From Rotaria sp. Silwood1 (lineage: Eukaryota > Rotifera > Eurotatoria > Philodinida > Philodinidae), in the NCBI GenBank assembly GCA_905250075.1, contig CAJNOP010000012.1:2390529-2454528 (forward strand): a stretch of 64,000 bases of DNA, written 5' to 3'. Within the stretch, counting starts at the first letter, position 1; the number at the start of each line of letters is the position of its first letter. The notes under the pieces were generated by a model that was not told where the DNA came from, did no database searches, and was given only the letters and a program-made list of their open reading frames with translations. A program made the position numbers and the translations under genes. Positions 1 to 13,612 of this stretch are shown here, piece by piece.

Positions 1-3000
1 ACTCTTGTAATGCACAACGTTTTATAGTTTGATATGATTCAGGACAATCACCGATTAATACAAATAAACCAAATTCAGCACCACTAGCATGTAAATCATG
101 AACACATTGACGAATTTGATTATGAGAAATGATTTTCGTTTCAAAATGAGGATTCATTTGAATTCCGTAACGACGTGTCGTCTAGAAAAATTCAGTAAAA
201 TAAAATAGAATCTTTTAATTCACACGAACTAATACTTTCTAACCTAAGAATTATTCAGAGTTATATATCTATAAACTTATGTTCTTCATTCCATCCCGAT
301 TCTGAATACTTTTCAACTTCTAATGTATCCTCTGCATTTTTGATTTCATGAATATATGTGTCTGTCGAAATCTTGTTATTATCTCATTCTAAAAACTTGT
401 CAGAATAATTAAATATTCTAGTTTTTTAGTCTGAACTAAACATAGGAATGTTTAGTGTTAGTGTTAATAGTGAAACACTGACTTCACTGATATGCTCTTC
501 AGTCGCGACTATGTGTATTGAATAGACTCAAATAAGCAATAAATACCTTGAAAACAGTTCGTGGCATTAACTTATTATTGCCAAGATACTGTGTTTTATA
601 CGGTATTTTGTTAAATAAATGCTATGGTAGCAGAAAAATTAAGTTTCAAATTTCGACTTGAAACTTTCTACGGAAACAGATCTTAATGACATCTGAAGCT
701 ACTCTCGTTAAAGCTTGTTATTATGCAAAGTTTCTAATAGATATTCTGAAATCAGTTTTTCTACTACCACGGCATTCATTAAAAGAACATCACGAAAATG
801 TAATATCTCACCAATACTAAGCTAATAGTTTAAAATATTCAAAACTCATTTGAATCTACATAATTCATATAGTGTTTCATCATAGATGTTTATGATGACG
901 CTGTCCTGACAGTCACCGATTTACAGTCTTGATAGATGTTTCTATTATCAATAGACTAAATCGAAATGACTTACTTCTGGTAACATATTACAAAATTCAT
1001 CTAATTTTTGCATATCCATATGTCCTGGTTCACGTTTTCCATCTTTAACTAAAATCATTTCCCACTAAAAAAAAAAAATTCAAAATTCATTATCTGATCA
1101 ATATTAAAAAAGAAACGTTTTTTTGATTACTTTATGAACACGTGTAGCTTGTTGTAATTGATTTCCTTTCATAAGCCATTTACCAATAGTAACTGAAACA
1201 ACACGATTATTTCGATAAACAATATTAGGTGGATCAAGTACGCGTGCTTTAATTTGTAACATTTCATTCGTATCAATAGTCATTGATAAATGTTTTAAAT
1301 ATGGATCATTATTAAAATTTCTTTCACGAGCTATTGCCATTGTTTTATTAAAACGTATTTCAGGTAACAAAATTGAAAGTTTAGATTTTTCAGCATTTTG
1401 TTCTGATGTCATTAAAGATCGATCAACTATTTGCCATTCTTCAACAAAACATAATTCAATTGGTATATAAGATGAATTTTGTGCTCCTTTATTAACACAT
1501 TCAAGTGTTGGTAAACGTGGATATTTTAATTTAATGTGATATTTTTCAGCAAGAAATTGTGTTACAGACATTTTACGTGAATCACCATCAGGTCCATCTA
1601 ATGTTACTGGATGACAATCAGCACTATCACCAAAACCTCGAATATTATAAACCACTGAATAAAAGACAAATAAGAGAATAACATTTAAAGAAAAAAAAAA
1701 ACATTTTTTTTTTCCATGTTTTACTTTTATTATTTGTATGTCGAGTTTCAATAGTAATTATTTCCAAACATTTCATTCTTAATAATGCACGTTTTTCATC
1801 ATGAGACATTATACCTCCATTCATGGTTATATCTCGTCCAAGATAAATTGATATGAAATGAAGCATATCAATATTACGATAAAAACATGAACATTTTGTA
1901 TCAATTGTTAATGTTGGTCCAGCTTGTGTAACAAACATAGCTTGATAAAAACCTTGAGCTAAGGCAAAACCACTATTTTGAAATGATCCTTTAAACACAA
2001 GACGTATATAATGTTATTTTCAAAAAAATTAAAAAGAATTGAATACGAACCACCATCATATAATGTTTGATTTTTTTCAAAAAATTGATTACGAATACAA
2101 ACCATACGTGAACGTATGGTTTGTTTAAGTAATGTTTCAAGCATACGTATTAAATCTTGAGGACGTTTATATGGTGTTTTACTTCGAACAAATTGCCACA
2201 TATCTTCAACTGTAACACGATCTGACATATCTTTTATAGCTAATTGATATAATTGATTTTTTATTGTTATTTCATAAGTTTTAGCTTTATCAAGTAATAA
2301 TTCACGGGAATAAAGAAAATTACCATCATCAAACCTAATTAAACAAGAAAATTTATTATTCAAATATAATTTCCAGAACAAAGTTTGGTAGGCTGAAAGT
2401 TCTTTTGAATAATTAAAGGAAGTCATCAGGAAGTATTAAATATTTGGTTAGAATTAAAATTAAGTCAGAAATAGCCTTTAACAGTTGAAAAACGTTTTAT
2501 AGATACGTCGTTTTTATCTGATAAAACTTGTTATGCATAGAGTTTCAGATCAGAATTCGATAGCCTAGTCAAATATCAATAGCAAATCAAATCTTTTTAC
2601 AGTTGTTATTAGAACACTATACAATATCTATAGTCAACAAATAATAGACGTAATAGAAAGTATCTGAAAAAGTTCATTTATGAGTTCGAAAATTCAAGAT
2701 TTGGAGCTTAGCAATAAGCTGATAGGTAAATGGCTCTTTTTTCTATAGTATATGTAGGTATATCACATATTCATCTTTAAGAAACCTAACAAATATGATA
2801 TTTTTTGAAGTCATTCTTATTAATCGATTACTACTAACTGTTTTTTTCCTAAGTGCATCAAACCTCTGATCCTGAACGGCTTATTAAGGATCAAAACCTG
2901 TCCAAAATTTATTTTCAAGTCTTTTAACAATCTATTCACAACTGATCTCCCTAATCAATCGAAAAATGAAGGAACGATTTTGTCTACAAACTTTCGATGC

Positions 3001-3824
3001 ACCCGTTATTATACGTAATAAAATCGGGAAATAAACTACTCAAGTTATTCTCTATTGTGGCCATATAGAATAAATGCGAAATGTATTTTTTATTATTTAC
3101 CATACAAAAGGTAGATTATCAGCTTCTCGTTCAAGAATTTTTTGAACTATTTCAAAACGATTATGTTGACGTTTATTTGCATTACACCATTTACCACGTT
3201 TAAATACATTAACATGAACAGTATATTGATTCTATAAGAAAATAAAAACAAATTATTTCTTTATAGTTTTTTTGTTTTCTTAATAAAATAATACATACAA
3301 TAGCAAGATTATCAGGTAAATTACATTTAAAATGATTTGTATAAAGCGTAATACATTGTCCTTTGCTACCACCAGAATCTGGTCGAGAACAAATAGGGAT
3401 TTGATCTTGTTGTAATCGATCTGGTACAACAGATCGAATAGCATTAACTGATGGTGGACGATTATCATGAGGTTTATCCGAATGACGAGGTTCTGCGGAA
3501 CGATTACGTATTCGAGTACCATTTATATGATTATAATTTTCAAATGAAACTTTACTAATACGATTACATACATCTCCAACTGATACTGGTGATAATGTAC
3601 GACGATAATAATGATGATGATGTGTATTTGGTGTTATATAAGATAATGATGATGATGATGATGAACCAATATCTTTATGACGTGTATCATAACGAGCTAG
3701 AAATATATATGTTATTTAAAATGAATAATGAAATACGAACAGAAATATACGTACGTTTTCGTGGACGTTCACGATTTGCACCACTATTAGTGGAAGATGT
3801 ATAATGATAAGAGGCTGCTGACAT
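1..3824 (-). CDS. AGO: Argonaute (AGO-clade) protein, N-terminus to MID domain, cut by the window edge
   Basis: Small-RNA-guided silencing protein; the PIWI slicer domain lies beyond position 1. Exons read by splice sites and phase: 3755-3824, 3299-3696, 3101-3231, 2051-2334, 1725-1988, 1131-1654, 975-1064 and 1-181 (partial), about 647 codons in frame. The start ATG at 3824 opens a low-complexity leader with runs of Ser and His. It is followed by the Argonaute N domain (a GGSKGQCITLYTNHF segment), linker 1, a PAZ region, the PAZ/L2 transition (FLAEKYHIKLKYPRLPTLEC, matching the YNLQLKYPHLPCL motif of AGO proteins), L2 (NNDPYLKHLSM...VLDPPNIVYRN) and the start of MID (FGLFVLIGDCPESYQ). The L2 wording is AGO-like rather than Piwi-like. 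The introns at 182-974 and 2335-3100 are much longer than the rest; the first holds a transposon relic. No break is seen. Family call is firm; the exact subfamily is not decided. Confidence 0.93.
545..800. mobile_element. Decayed fold-back DNA-transposon relic in an Argonaute intron
   Basis: This intron segment aligns by eye, with many differences, to the left arm of the 933-bp element at 23667-24599. Shared wording includes TTATTATTGCC-AGATAC, a later ATTTCG-CTTGAAACTTT stretch, and an inverted partner (ATGCAAAGTTTC... then CCACGGC). The second half is roughly the reverse complement of the first, as in the younger copy. No intact termini or target duplication can be seen, so it is an old copy. 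Family assignment rests on the younger copy only. Confidence 0.5.
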
Positions 3825-6414
3825 TTAAAATCTGATAATAAAAATGAAAATGAAAGCAATAAGAGAGAGCGAGAAAGAAAGAATACAAAACGCATGTATA
3901 TCTATCTAATATATTCGTGTTAAATAGTTCGTTCGAACGAACAAATGAATAGCATTATAAAGAAAATATAATTTCATTTATCGAGGGACCGTTTGAATGC
4001 CTTCTACTATTGACTAACCGATTTTCTTGCATAAGTTTTCAGATTCTTGGCGACATCTCTTTTTTAATGATGATATCAAAATTTTGTTTTTTAGATAAAA
4101 TTCGTATCTAATTATTATTTCTGTTGAAACATTAAAAATATATTGGATAAATGTTTTCGATCGAATATCATTAAATTTAAGGTATTATAATTATACATAA
4201 AATCGTGTTTTATCGAGATTTTCTGTTTCGGAAAGCTTTTAAATAAGATGTTTGTTCACTTTTGACGTATTTCTGGCAAGCCGAAAGCTATAGTTTTGTA
4301 GTCTCTGCAAATATGGACTTAGAAAATTCGCTCGACAGTAATGAAATAATTCCAAAAAAATGAGTTTGGATGAAAAACTGTTGTATTTTCATTTTTGTGA
4401 TTCGAAACTAAAAGTTAGGATCTTTATTTTTACATCAGATTCTTTGAAGAAGCTCAATGCTCATGTTAGACAAAACACTAATCTTAGGAATGCTAAATCT
4501 ATCGATGAAACACAGGTACTATTATCGACATTTGGTATTAAGACACAGTGTTATCTCATTATTACTTAAAAATGCAAGTCGGGTTTTGCACTTATCATAT
4601 TCATTTAGATGAACTTCAACAAAAAAGGCTCAAAAACTATCTAACTGAAGCATTGAAATAAACTCTCATCATCCTTTACAAACAATCTTATTCACTCATC
4701 TTGTTAATTTAACTATCCAACTATGTTCGTATTTTATTAAGGAAAAATACGTTTTCAAATGCATAATGTACAGTTTTTCGTACTTGGAAAAACATTCATC
4801 TTTCATTTTGCTTGATAAAACTTTTCATCAAGTTTCGAATAAAGAATAAACAATATATAGACTAGCTACTGATTCGATCAATAAAGTTGAACGTTTACTA
4901 TCTTGCTTTCAATCCATACTCTCTAGTTAATTAATTCAATAATGAAAAAAATTATTTTTCGAATTTTCTTTATACTTCATTGATGTATCATCTGACTTAT
5001 TTTAACTCAATTGCAAGATAATTATAAAAAAAACCATCGTCGATAAGGTGAATCGTTGAATATTTTTTATTCTCTGCATTATAAGAAGCGTCTTCAACAA
5101 GAAAACTGCTATTCAACCAAGTTAGCTTAGTTTGATTCTATTTGAAATATTCACTAAGATTTTGAATTGTTTGTATTTTTGTATTTTTTAATAGTTGTTA
5201 TTAAATAGATTATGTAAAAATGTCTTCAAGATTATCTAACGAAATTTGATTCCAATTGTAATTAGACATAATTGAAAACATGTCTAATTTTCTAAAGTAT
5301 GTTTTTCGAAAAATCCGGATTGTATTTTCTTTTTAAAGATTATAGAACTGAAATAATCCAGCATTTCTTTTGCAAAAATTAAGTGTGCCTTTTTTCAGAG
5401 AGTCAATTTAGGTTCATTTCAATTCTTGATCAAATTACTAAAATTAATAGTATGAAGCAAATTATTTGTTTACAAGGAATTATTTTATGCAACGTTTGTT
5501 CTGATGTTTTTAGATTCAATCATCCTACATCAATAAAACCACAGATAATTAATAAATCTTCAATCATATATTTACATATGAACAGATAATCATAAACTAT
5601 TTCGAACCTGCTATCTTGTCTAAGATAAATTGAAATACTGAAACAATCCACCTTATGTATCAAAATCTCTTATTTTTTTTACAATTGCTGCGTGAAAAAT
5701 AATCTTAATGTGGAATGAGTACTAAACAATTCTATCCTCAAGTTTACTCATTAGAATGTATTTTGATGACATAGCTATCGACAATGCTCTCAGACGATGC
5801 TTCATTATTAGAAACATTCTAGTATTATGTATTTTGATGATAATTGTATCTAGTAATCATAGTAGTTATGACAAATTAGTCACTATGCTAGTAATTAAGA
5901 CGAAATTAGTCATATGGATGATATTCATTTCCGTAAGCTTTCTGTTCGATACTCTTGGTTGTGCCAATCAACTGCATAACCCAACACGTTGAACAATCGC
6001 ATCTTTAATAATCACTGAAAGTGTTCTGTTTAAGTATTGAATGTTTGTAGAAGTCTCTCGACATAATACTATTTTTTGTTATGCTTTGAATTACAAATAA
6101 ACTTCAATCAGTAAGCAAAATTTCAGTAAATCGTTTAATGTACTTTTTAGAATAAGCCCTCCACTTGATGAACAATAATTTTTTTATTTGATCTACTGGA
6201 ATGATGTGTACTACTTATACGAATATTTTTATAAAAAAAAACATTTTTATTACATATTATTTATTGATTGCTATTGCAAAAATAAATAAAAAAACAAATA
6301 AAACAAAACTGATGTTGCTGTTAAAAGAATGAATCAACCGGTATTATTTCCTTTTATCTTAGAGTTCTAAAGCGAAGAAAAACAACTGATTATATATATT
6401 TTTAATATTGAGTA
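3825..6414. other. Intergenic: Argonaute 5' flank and 3' flank of array gene A
   Basis: AT-rich DNA between two minus-strand genes. The short open frames here (for example near 4360-4569 and 5756-5992) have no domain, no paralogue in the other spacers and no splice support. From about 6100 rightwards the sequence begins to resemble the 3' flanks of the other array genes (compare about 20790-20850 and 32560-32620), which marks the left edge of the duplicated unit. No RNA gene is recognised. Confidence 0.6.
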
Positions 6415-9400
6415 TCAGTGAAAATTTACCTTTGCTATTTTAGTTGATTTTTCACTAATATATTGAATTTTAAGGCGTGGGTGGTATTCTTCATCGCCAG
6501 CATTTTTTATATATAGCGTTGTGGCAAAACAAAGATCATTTAGATGAAACTTCTTTTTCATTGTATCGACTTTTTCATATTTCATTGTATTAGCTTTCCC
6601 ATCTAATTAAACAACATACGTATGTCAAAGATGGATTTAAAATTTTCTTCACATACTCGACTTTAATGACTGGAAAGGTTTCATTGACTCTTTTAACAGT
6701 TCGTTGTCTAAAAGATTTATAACAGTCAGATAAAGCCTAAAATTCAGTATCACAGAAAAAGAAATATGGAATTTTTTGAAAATATACTTTATGTTCAGTG
6801 TTCCGTTGACTTCTGTGAGATTTCCCTTGGGATCGTTCAACTTTTCATAACCCTCATCGTATCCAAGACATAAAGACATTGGATTAAATAAAGAATAAGT
6901 TCCATCCTTTTTAGGTTTGTAAAACTTAAAATATGGATGAATATAAATACATTCATCGATAGGCACTGTTACTATGCAAATTTCTACTTTAATACGATGA
7001 AGATCAACAGGATTTTCACCGAATACAAGCATTGATGGAATCTAAAATAGATTTTCTAGTAAATATTTTTCTTAAAGAAAATAACAAACCAATAATGTGA
7101 GACAATGTTTATTGTTTCTATCAGGAAAATACGTGGGACTACTTTGTTTAGATTTTGTTTTACCATCACGTTTGTATGTGTTCTTCGGTATATACTGAGT
7201 TAAATAGCGAGCACGAAATTTTTGTGTAGGTTCAGTTTGAAATCTTATTTGTTGTTGATTTTGTTTGTTATGAGAGTTTGTTGCATCTCCTAGTTGATAT
7301 TGTTCTATGGGCGTTGTATGAGATACTAAAATTTTTTTAAATAATATTGATAAAGAGATTTTTCTCAAAGTTATACTTACAATCCAAAATCGAAGAAAAA
7401 TCTGTTTGAAGAAACTCTTCAGCGTTGAGTGGTGACTTATTGTTCTTACCTAAGAAGATATGTTGGTAAATATTTTGCAAAAAAACTAGTAGTCAATATA
7501 CCTAATACATGTATTGTATTAGTGGAAGGAATCTGACAGGAATTTATCGACGATTGAGTACCAACTAAAAAGAAACAAATGGACGAATGTAAGAGAAACT
7601 TAATTTAATCGTTTTAGCGTGCTTGAGCATAAAAATCTTAAATGTGCTATTACTGTCATTTGTTTGAGTCAAGATTATAGCATGTAATGAGTATATTATT
7701 TAAAACTTTTCTGACATACTTTTTAAATCTTTATTTCGAGCAATCATATGACTCACTTTATGTTACATACTTCTATCAATGATTCTTCTTTTATAATAAT
7801 TTTCTTCAAAGCCTAAATATACGCCAAAAAAATTCGTGTATTTTCAAGACTAATTATTTTATAATGTAGCAATACTATCTCAAATACTATTTTCATAAAA
7901 AAAAATTATCGAAATGCTACTAAAATAAAGGAACAGTATAACAAACCATTATTTTTCTTCAAAATTGATGAAGCCAATATATTTGTAGTTTCGCCCATAG
8001 TTAAATCGTCGTCATTTTCTAAATTATATTTCAATAAAAAAAGCATCCAAATAACAAAATAAACTCTGCCTTACCTCCTCGTTTTCGTTTCTTTGATAAA
8101 TTTTTGGTACCAGTCATGGTTATTAAGTTGGTTGGTTCAACAAACTGTTTGGAAGCTATAACAAATAGATAAAAACTAAGAACAAGATTACACTTATGCC
8201 ATTGGCTTACATTTTTCATGAAGCTGCATTACAAGTTTGTCAATATCTGTCTTATTGTTGGATGATATCAATTTATAATCTATAATTAAATAAACCATCG
8301 GTGCTTCATTCTTTATTTCGAATTCATAGTTTTCTTACTAGGATACTCTTTTGAAATGAAGTCATATATAAGTTTCTTTACTTCCTCATCATTGGAATCA
8401 AAAATTGAATGTTCGTCATTTGAATTATTTCCAATACGTAGATGTAATGATTCATAATGATCATTATTAAGAATAATATAACAACATTTTTTAAATGATG
8501 TTTGATTTGAAGGAAGTTCAGAAATAGATACATATGATTGTTGAGGATCAACCCTTATAACACGAACATTTGTCTCATACAATTCAGCTACAGCTAGAAT
8601 TTCTGGTTGACCACCCCATGCAGTAGTTTTTTCCATCTTATCACAATATTGATCAACAGTTTTCTTGGTTGTATTTAATAACCAATCTTCATCAATTTTA
8701 CCCGGTTGACGATTAAAATCAGCAACTTGCTTACGTAAATCTTTAATGGTAATTTTATCGGCAATATCCAATACGTTGCAAAGAGATGAAAAAAGGCAAT
8801 CACCGCCACCAAGAGCATCTTTTCGAACAAATTTTTGTGTTATTCCCAATGAATCTCTTGATGTTTCTGTTGGTATGTGATCGTCTATTTTAGAAGCAGA
8901 ATTAAAAATAAATAAAAACTTGTTATGTTTTTTTTCCAAAAAAGTAATCCTTGTTTGGAATTTGCTCTGCTAATATTATTATTTCATATGAGAAAACCAT
9001 TAAACTAAGACTTATCTCTTATTTGCTTTAGAGGCCAACATGATTATATTCATTTTATATCTTTTAGATGAGTAATTAAGAAAGAACAAAGTAATCAAAT
9101 AAGTTAACAATCACACAATATATTTTAATTGTATGTTTATATATTAACTAGTGTAAAAGACTCAAAATTACATTCATTAAAAATTAAATCAAGTTACAAC
9201 GAATCTAATTTAGTTAGGAAAACGAGATTTTGTGTATGTGAAATATTAAAATGTATAAAAACATTTAGCAAACCTGTATTTGTATTCGATACTGATGATG
9301 AAAAGATCTTTGTTGCATTTGTTATAGACGAACTCTCGCCGTCCTCTATTTAATACATTATAGAGAATAAAGTTCAAAACGAAATCAATTTAAAATTGTT

Positions 9401-11061
9401 TTTCTGTACCTGATGCTTGTTCTGTATTCATAATACTATTATCAGCAGATAAATCAGATGGAATATCATCTTCCACTAAAATTCACAAAAAGATAAAAAT
9501 ATCAAACAGAAAATATTTTACTTACTGTTTTCGTTTGATATTATTTCAGGTCGATTGATGACACTTGTATCTTCGAAATCAACATAGTCATTATCTATAT
9601 TTAAAGAAAACAGAATGATTCTGTCTTTTGTCAGTTCAATTTTTTCCTTACATTTAAGTTCTTCTTGAATAAAGTTTCGAACAAGAAGTCTCATCCTATT
9701 GTCTTTATATTTAAAATTGCTTTTTTCTTCTTCCTCATTCCTTTTATTGTATAAATATAAAGGTCTATAATGACCAACTATACCATCATAATATATAAAA
9801 ACACATTTCTTGTACGATGAAATGTCGTCAACATATTTTAACACATCTATAACAACTTTTTCAGGTCCACATTCGGTTCTTGAAATAATACAGAGTAAAT
9901 ATTTTGGATACAAAGATGCCAAAACTTGAAGTATTGGTGAGCCATCCAATGTAGCACCTTGTTTGATTTTATCCCAATATTCTTCTTGAGTTTTATATTG
10001 TGCTTCAGATAAGAAACTATCAACGTTTACATATTTTGATTGAAGTATATGACTAGCCACCTTTTCATGTAAAGTTTCAGGAGAAATAAAATCCACACGA
10101 TCAGATCCATTGAGAACAGACGAATACAAACTTAATCCATCTTTACGATTAACTTCTGCAAGACGAAACTCATATAATGGTTCAAATGCATTGTTGTTGA
10201 TGTTCCTTAACTTTTGATTTACTAAAACAGATAGTACATGTATTTTTTCTATAAAACAGAAACATGAACTTTCTATTCTAACGATTTTGTTTGCTCTATG
10301 CCGATCATCTTTTTGGTGTCTATTATAAAAAGACTAAGAACTTCAAATAAAAACTTTTTCAGAAGTCAATCGACGCTGAACAACACTAAAGTAAAAACTT
10401 CGATGCACATTATAGTGCTGTCATTATGATGATGGTAGTGTTCTGACGACAAGTTTTCAGCCGCAATGAATGTATCTGATAAACATACAATTATGATATA
10501 GTAGATGTTGAATTTAATGAAAATCTTTTTATTCGAGAAAAACTTATGGTATTGCACTCTCAATAACCTATATAAAATTTAAAAATTGAATTTAACTCGC
10601 ATAAAATTAAATCAATGTGATACAATTATTTTCATTTCGAACAAGAAAAGTAACTCCATTTTAATTTCAGTCACTGAAATCAATCTTATGAATTTCTAGA
10701 ATATTGAATTTTAGTAAAATTTCTATTTCTTTTCATATCATCTTTGCTATGTGAAAATGAAAAACTTCGAAAAACAACAAAATTCGTAGTTTTATTTTAC
10801 CTAATTGGTGGTTGTTTTTTATTTGAAGTAATTCATTCAATGCTTGATCGTATGCAACTAAAATTATTGCAAAAACAAAACTCATCTAACAGAAGAATTG
10901 TATTTAATAATTTTTTCACCTTGATTTTCAAGTGATAGTCCATTTAATAAATGTTTAACAAATTGACTTTCTTCTATTGTTGGAGACAAATCTAATTGTG
11001 ACAAATCATCAAGATTATCTCCTTTTAGAAACTCGTCATCTTCTGTGAATATATCTTCCAT
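6415..11061 (-). CDS. Array gene A: pseudo-OTU / OTU protease / Rel-homology-like fusion protein
   Basis: Sixteen exons give 877 codons without a break: 10920-11061, 10801-10857, 9652-10221, 9526-9594, 9410-9475, 9274-9345, 8339-8884, 8211-8279, 8075-8155, 7947-8018, 7502-7564, 7381-7449, 7090-7325, 6788-7041, 6657-6736, 6415-6602. Residues 1-66 are acidic (start MEDIFTEDDEF). Residues about 86-240 form an OTU-like fold with DGLSLYSSV where OTU enzymes have DGNCLFSSL, so Cys is Ser97; the HY motif (GHYRPLYLY) remains. Residues 326-507 are a second OTU domain: GGGDCLFSSL with Cys355, AWGGQPEILAVAELY, and His468 in HYESL. The Asp before Cys is Gly. KKRKR at 552-556 resembles a nuclear import signal. 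Residues about 650-870 match the Rel-homology N-terminal domain: KFRARY for the RFRY loop, KVEICIVT then IHPYFKFYKP. No IPT/TIG dimerisation domain follows. Predicted nuclear deubiquitinase-like transcription regulator; function is inferred. Confidence 0.85.
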
Positions 11062-13612
11062 GATATTTGACGACAATTGAATGTTAACAATCAAACAGCA
11101 CGGAAATTTATAGAAAGAGAAAAGAAAGCTGATTTTTTTCAACAAGAAAAAAGTCAACTTTACTTTCAATACGATTGGTGATTTACAGAACCAATTGTTT
11201 GATCTCTGGTAACCTCTATCATTTACACTCAATAGCAAAGTGCCACAAGATCATGCTTAGAATCGGTTTTGTATATTGAAAAATATTTCGACAAATTCAT
11301 TTCTCAAAATTCGTATAGATTAATGACGAACGGCTACTTTTTCTCATTCGTCATCATACATAACAAGAAACGAAATTCCTTTAAGAACTGTTTAAACATC
11401 ATATGATCAGGAGCCTCCTCATTAGAAAACTTTTTTTTTTACTCATAGTAATCTTTGAAGTATGAATTGTTTGACGAATGAGAAAATGATTTGTTTTGTT
11501 TATTCTAAAAATCAGGCTAGATGCGTATCATCTAGTCCAAAGTGATTCTTGGTTCAATGGAGAATCAAATGACTCGACTAGTTAAAGTCTTTACCAATCT
11601 AGAGTGAAATCAATACCAACTTAGTCTACGTTCTCCTCCAAGTTCAGCTTTATTAAATTGAGTTGTTGTTTTTTCTTATGCTTGTACTCTTTATTTGATA
11701 ACTTAAGCGCTCATAAATGACACTATGCTATGATAAAGACTTCGTTTTTTCATGTACTTTGTACAAATTTAGTCATGTCATCGTCTGCGTTAATCATTTT
11801 CTTTCTTCTTCAACTTAAGTCATTCTCGAATAGCTCCTTGAATTGGTTTCAGCTCAAAAAAAGTACATTGAAGATAAATATAAATGATTAGAGAGTTCAT
11901 GTCTTAAGAATTATTTCAACAAACAATTTCTAATCTGAATACATAAGTATTGATTCTCGGCGAGATTACAAACATATAAATAATTGAAAATGTAAGAATA
12001 TTCAAATGTTAGAATAAACAAATCTTGAAAATTTATGATTTAATCGACTTTAAATTCATCTTTTCATCATCTGTTTTGTTGAGCAACAATTGATTTCTTT
12101 TCTTTCTTGTTTCAAATCATATTGTTTTAAACATACCATCTCTTGAACAAAATTAACAGATCGCCAAGTTATAAATCTCAATTTCGATAAAGAAAATTCG
12201 GAACTTAGTTATTTAACGTTTGAATACATATTTGGTCCATTTTTTTATTCAGCTATATTTTGCTTTATTAGCACTTTTAGTGAAAATTATTAATAATGTA
12301 GTTGCTTTGCTACTTCAATCTCACTTATAGTCGTATTAAGATCCTCGAGCTCATTATTCATGGTTGAGTCTCATTGAGTTTAACATTTTACTATTATGAT
12401 GAGAAAAAATTCCTTCTTTATCTCATAACTTACTTTATCTGGGGGAAATTGTTTATTCAAACTTCTTTTAGTAATACAGTCTGTTCAATTCAGTTTGAAA
12501 ATGCCTTAAATTCAAGCGAATATGTACTGTTAATAGTTTCTAAGCTCTCTAGTATATTATGATTACAGTAGCATAATGAAGATGCAGTAATTGGTGAAAA
12601 GAGTTGATTTTGAAGTGATAATCAAACGTGTAAAAGCTTGAATGTAGTAAACTATAACAACTTGGAAATATTTAGAAACCTAGAATTTGTTCGAGTAAGT
12701 TGTAAAATTTCGATCTTTTATGTGCCACTTCGCAATACTTGACAACTCTGAGCGATGCATTGTTGTGTGTAAGCATCCATTTTATATGCGGTTTACCATG
12801 ACGATGCCACTACTGATGACATGTGCTTGGGTTGGTCGCAATATTTCGATGAATTCCACATACAGACTAGTTTTTGTGAGGAAAACGAGAAGTGTACATC
12901 GATAGACAATGATTTTCTCTATCGATTAGTGTTAATCATAGATGGTCACCAAAAGTGAATCAAAGTTAATAGAATCACTTCGTATAGAAGGTATGAGTCA
13001 ATCAAATACTAGTCTATGCTTTATATGATATGAAAAAAAGCACTTTGCTTCTTTGTAACATTATAATTTAGAAGTTGATCATGTTTGTCTTTTTATGATT
13101 AGTTAAATAAGTTAGCCAGGCAAGACTAGCTTGTAATGTATAATGTACATATCATAATTGAGTACTCTGTCTGTCAGGTGTTCATAAAAAAAACAAACGA
13201 AAAGAATCACCACCAAAGCAAAAACACTGATATAGGTCAGCGAAAGAAAAATGGCGATTTTCATATTGATGATATTTATTCCGATGAATCTTCTTCTCTA
13301 TAATGCTCATTATGGCAATGAGATACATAGTATTATTCATGTAACAATCATTTCCATAAAAATCACTTCAAGGTTATTGTTAACGAATCCGATTCTTTTC
13401 AGAAATCCGTTGACAAAATTCTTGTTCCTAGCATGTTTCGTGTTACAATGATGTTTACTTATTACTATGAACAAAATAAAAAGCACAAAAAAATAATATT
13501 GCATTCATATTGATTATAAAAGAATAACTGAACCGGTATATCTATTTTCTTTTTTGCTTTGAATTAAAACAGAACACAAACAAAAAAACTGTTTATATAT
13601 ATATATATATGT
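11062..13612. other. Spacer between array genes A and B
   Basis: No credible gene. The segment contains the 5' flank of A and the 3' flank of B and is paralogous to the B-C spacer and to parts of the C-D spacer. For example, the ATCGATAGACAAT-containing stretch near 12898 recurs near 19988, and the block near 13240-13280 recurs near 20490 and 32250. Open frames at 12374-12562, 12720-12905 and 13251-13451 are not preserved in the paralogous spacers, so they are not treated as genes. A short TA repeat lies at about 13595-13611, just after the gene B stop. Confidence 0.6.

Noticed and set aside
10366-10563. Conserved block in intron 2 of the array genes that looks like an exon (..AAENLSSEHYHHH..)
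   Set aside because: Similar blocks occur in B, C and D, but B has a stop and no common donor site follows. Splicing exon 2 directly to exon 3 keeps phase in all four genes.
12720-12905. 61-codon open frame in the A-B spacer
   Set aside because: The matching stretch near 19800-19990 is not open in the same way; no domain and no splice context.
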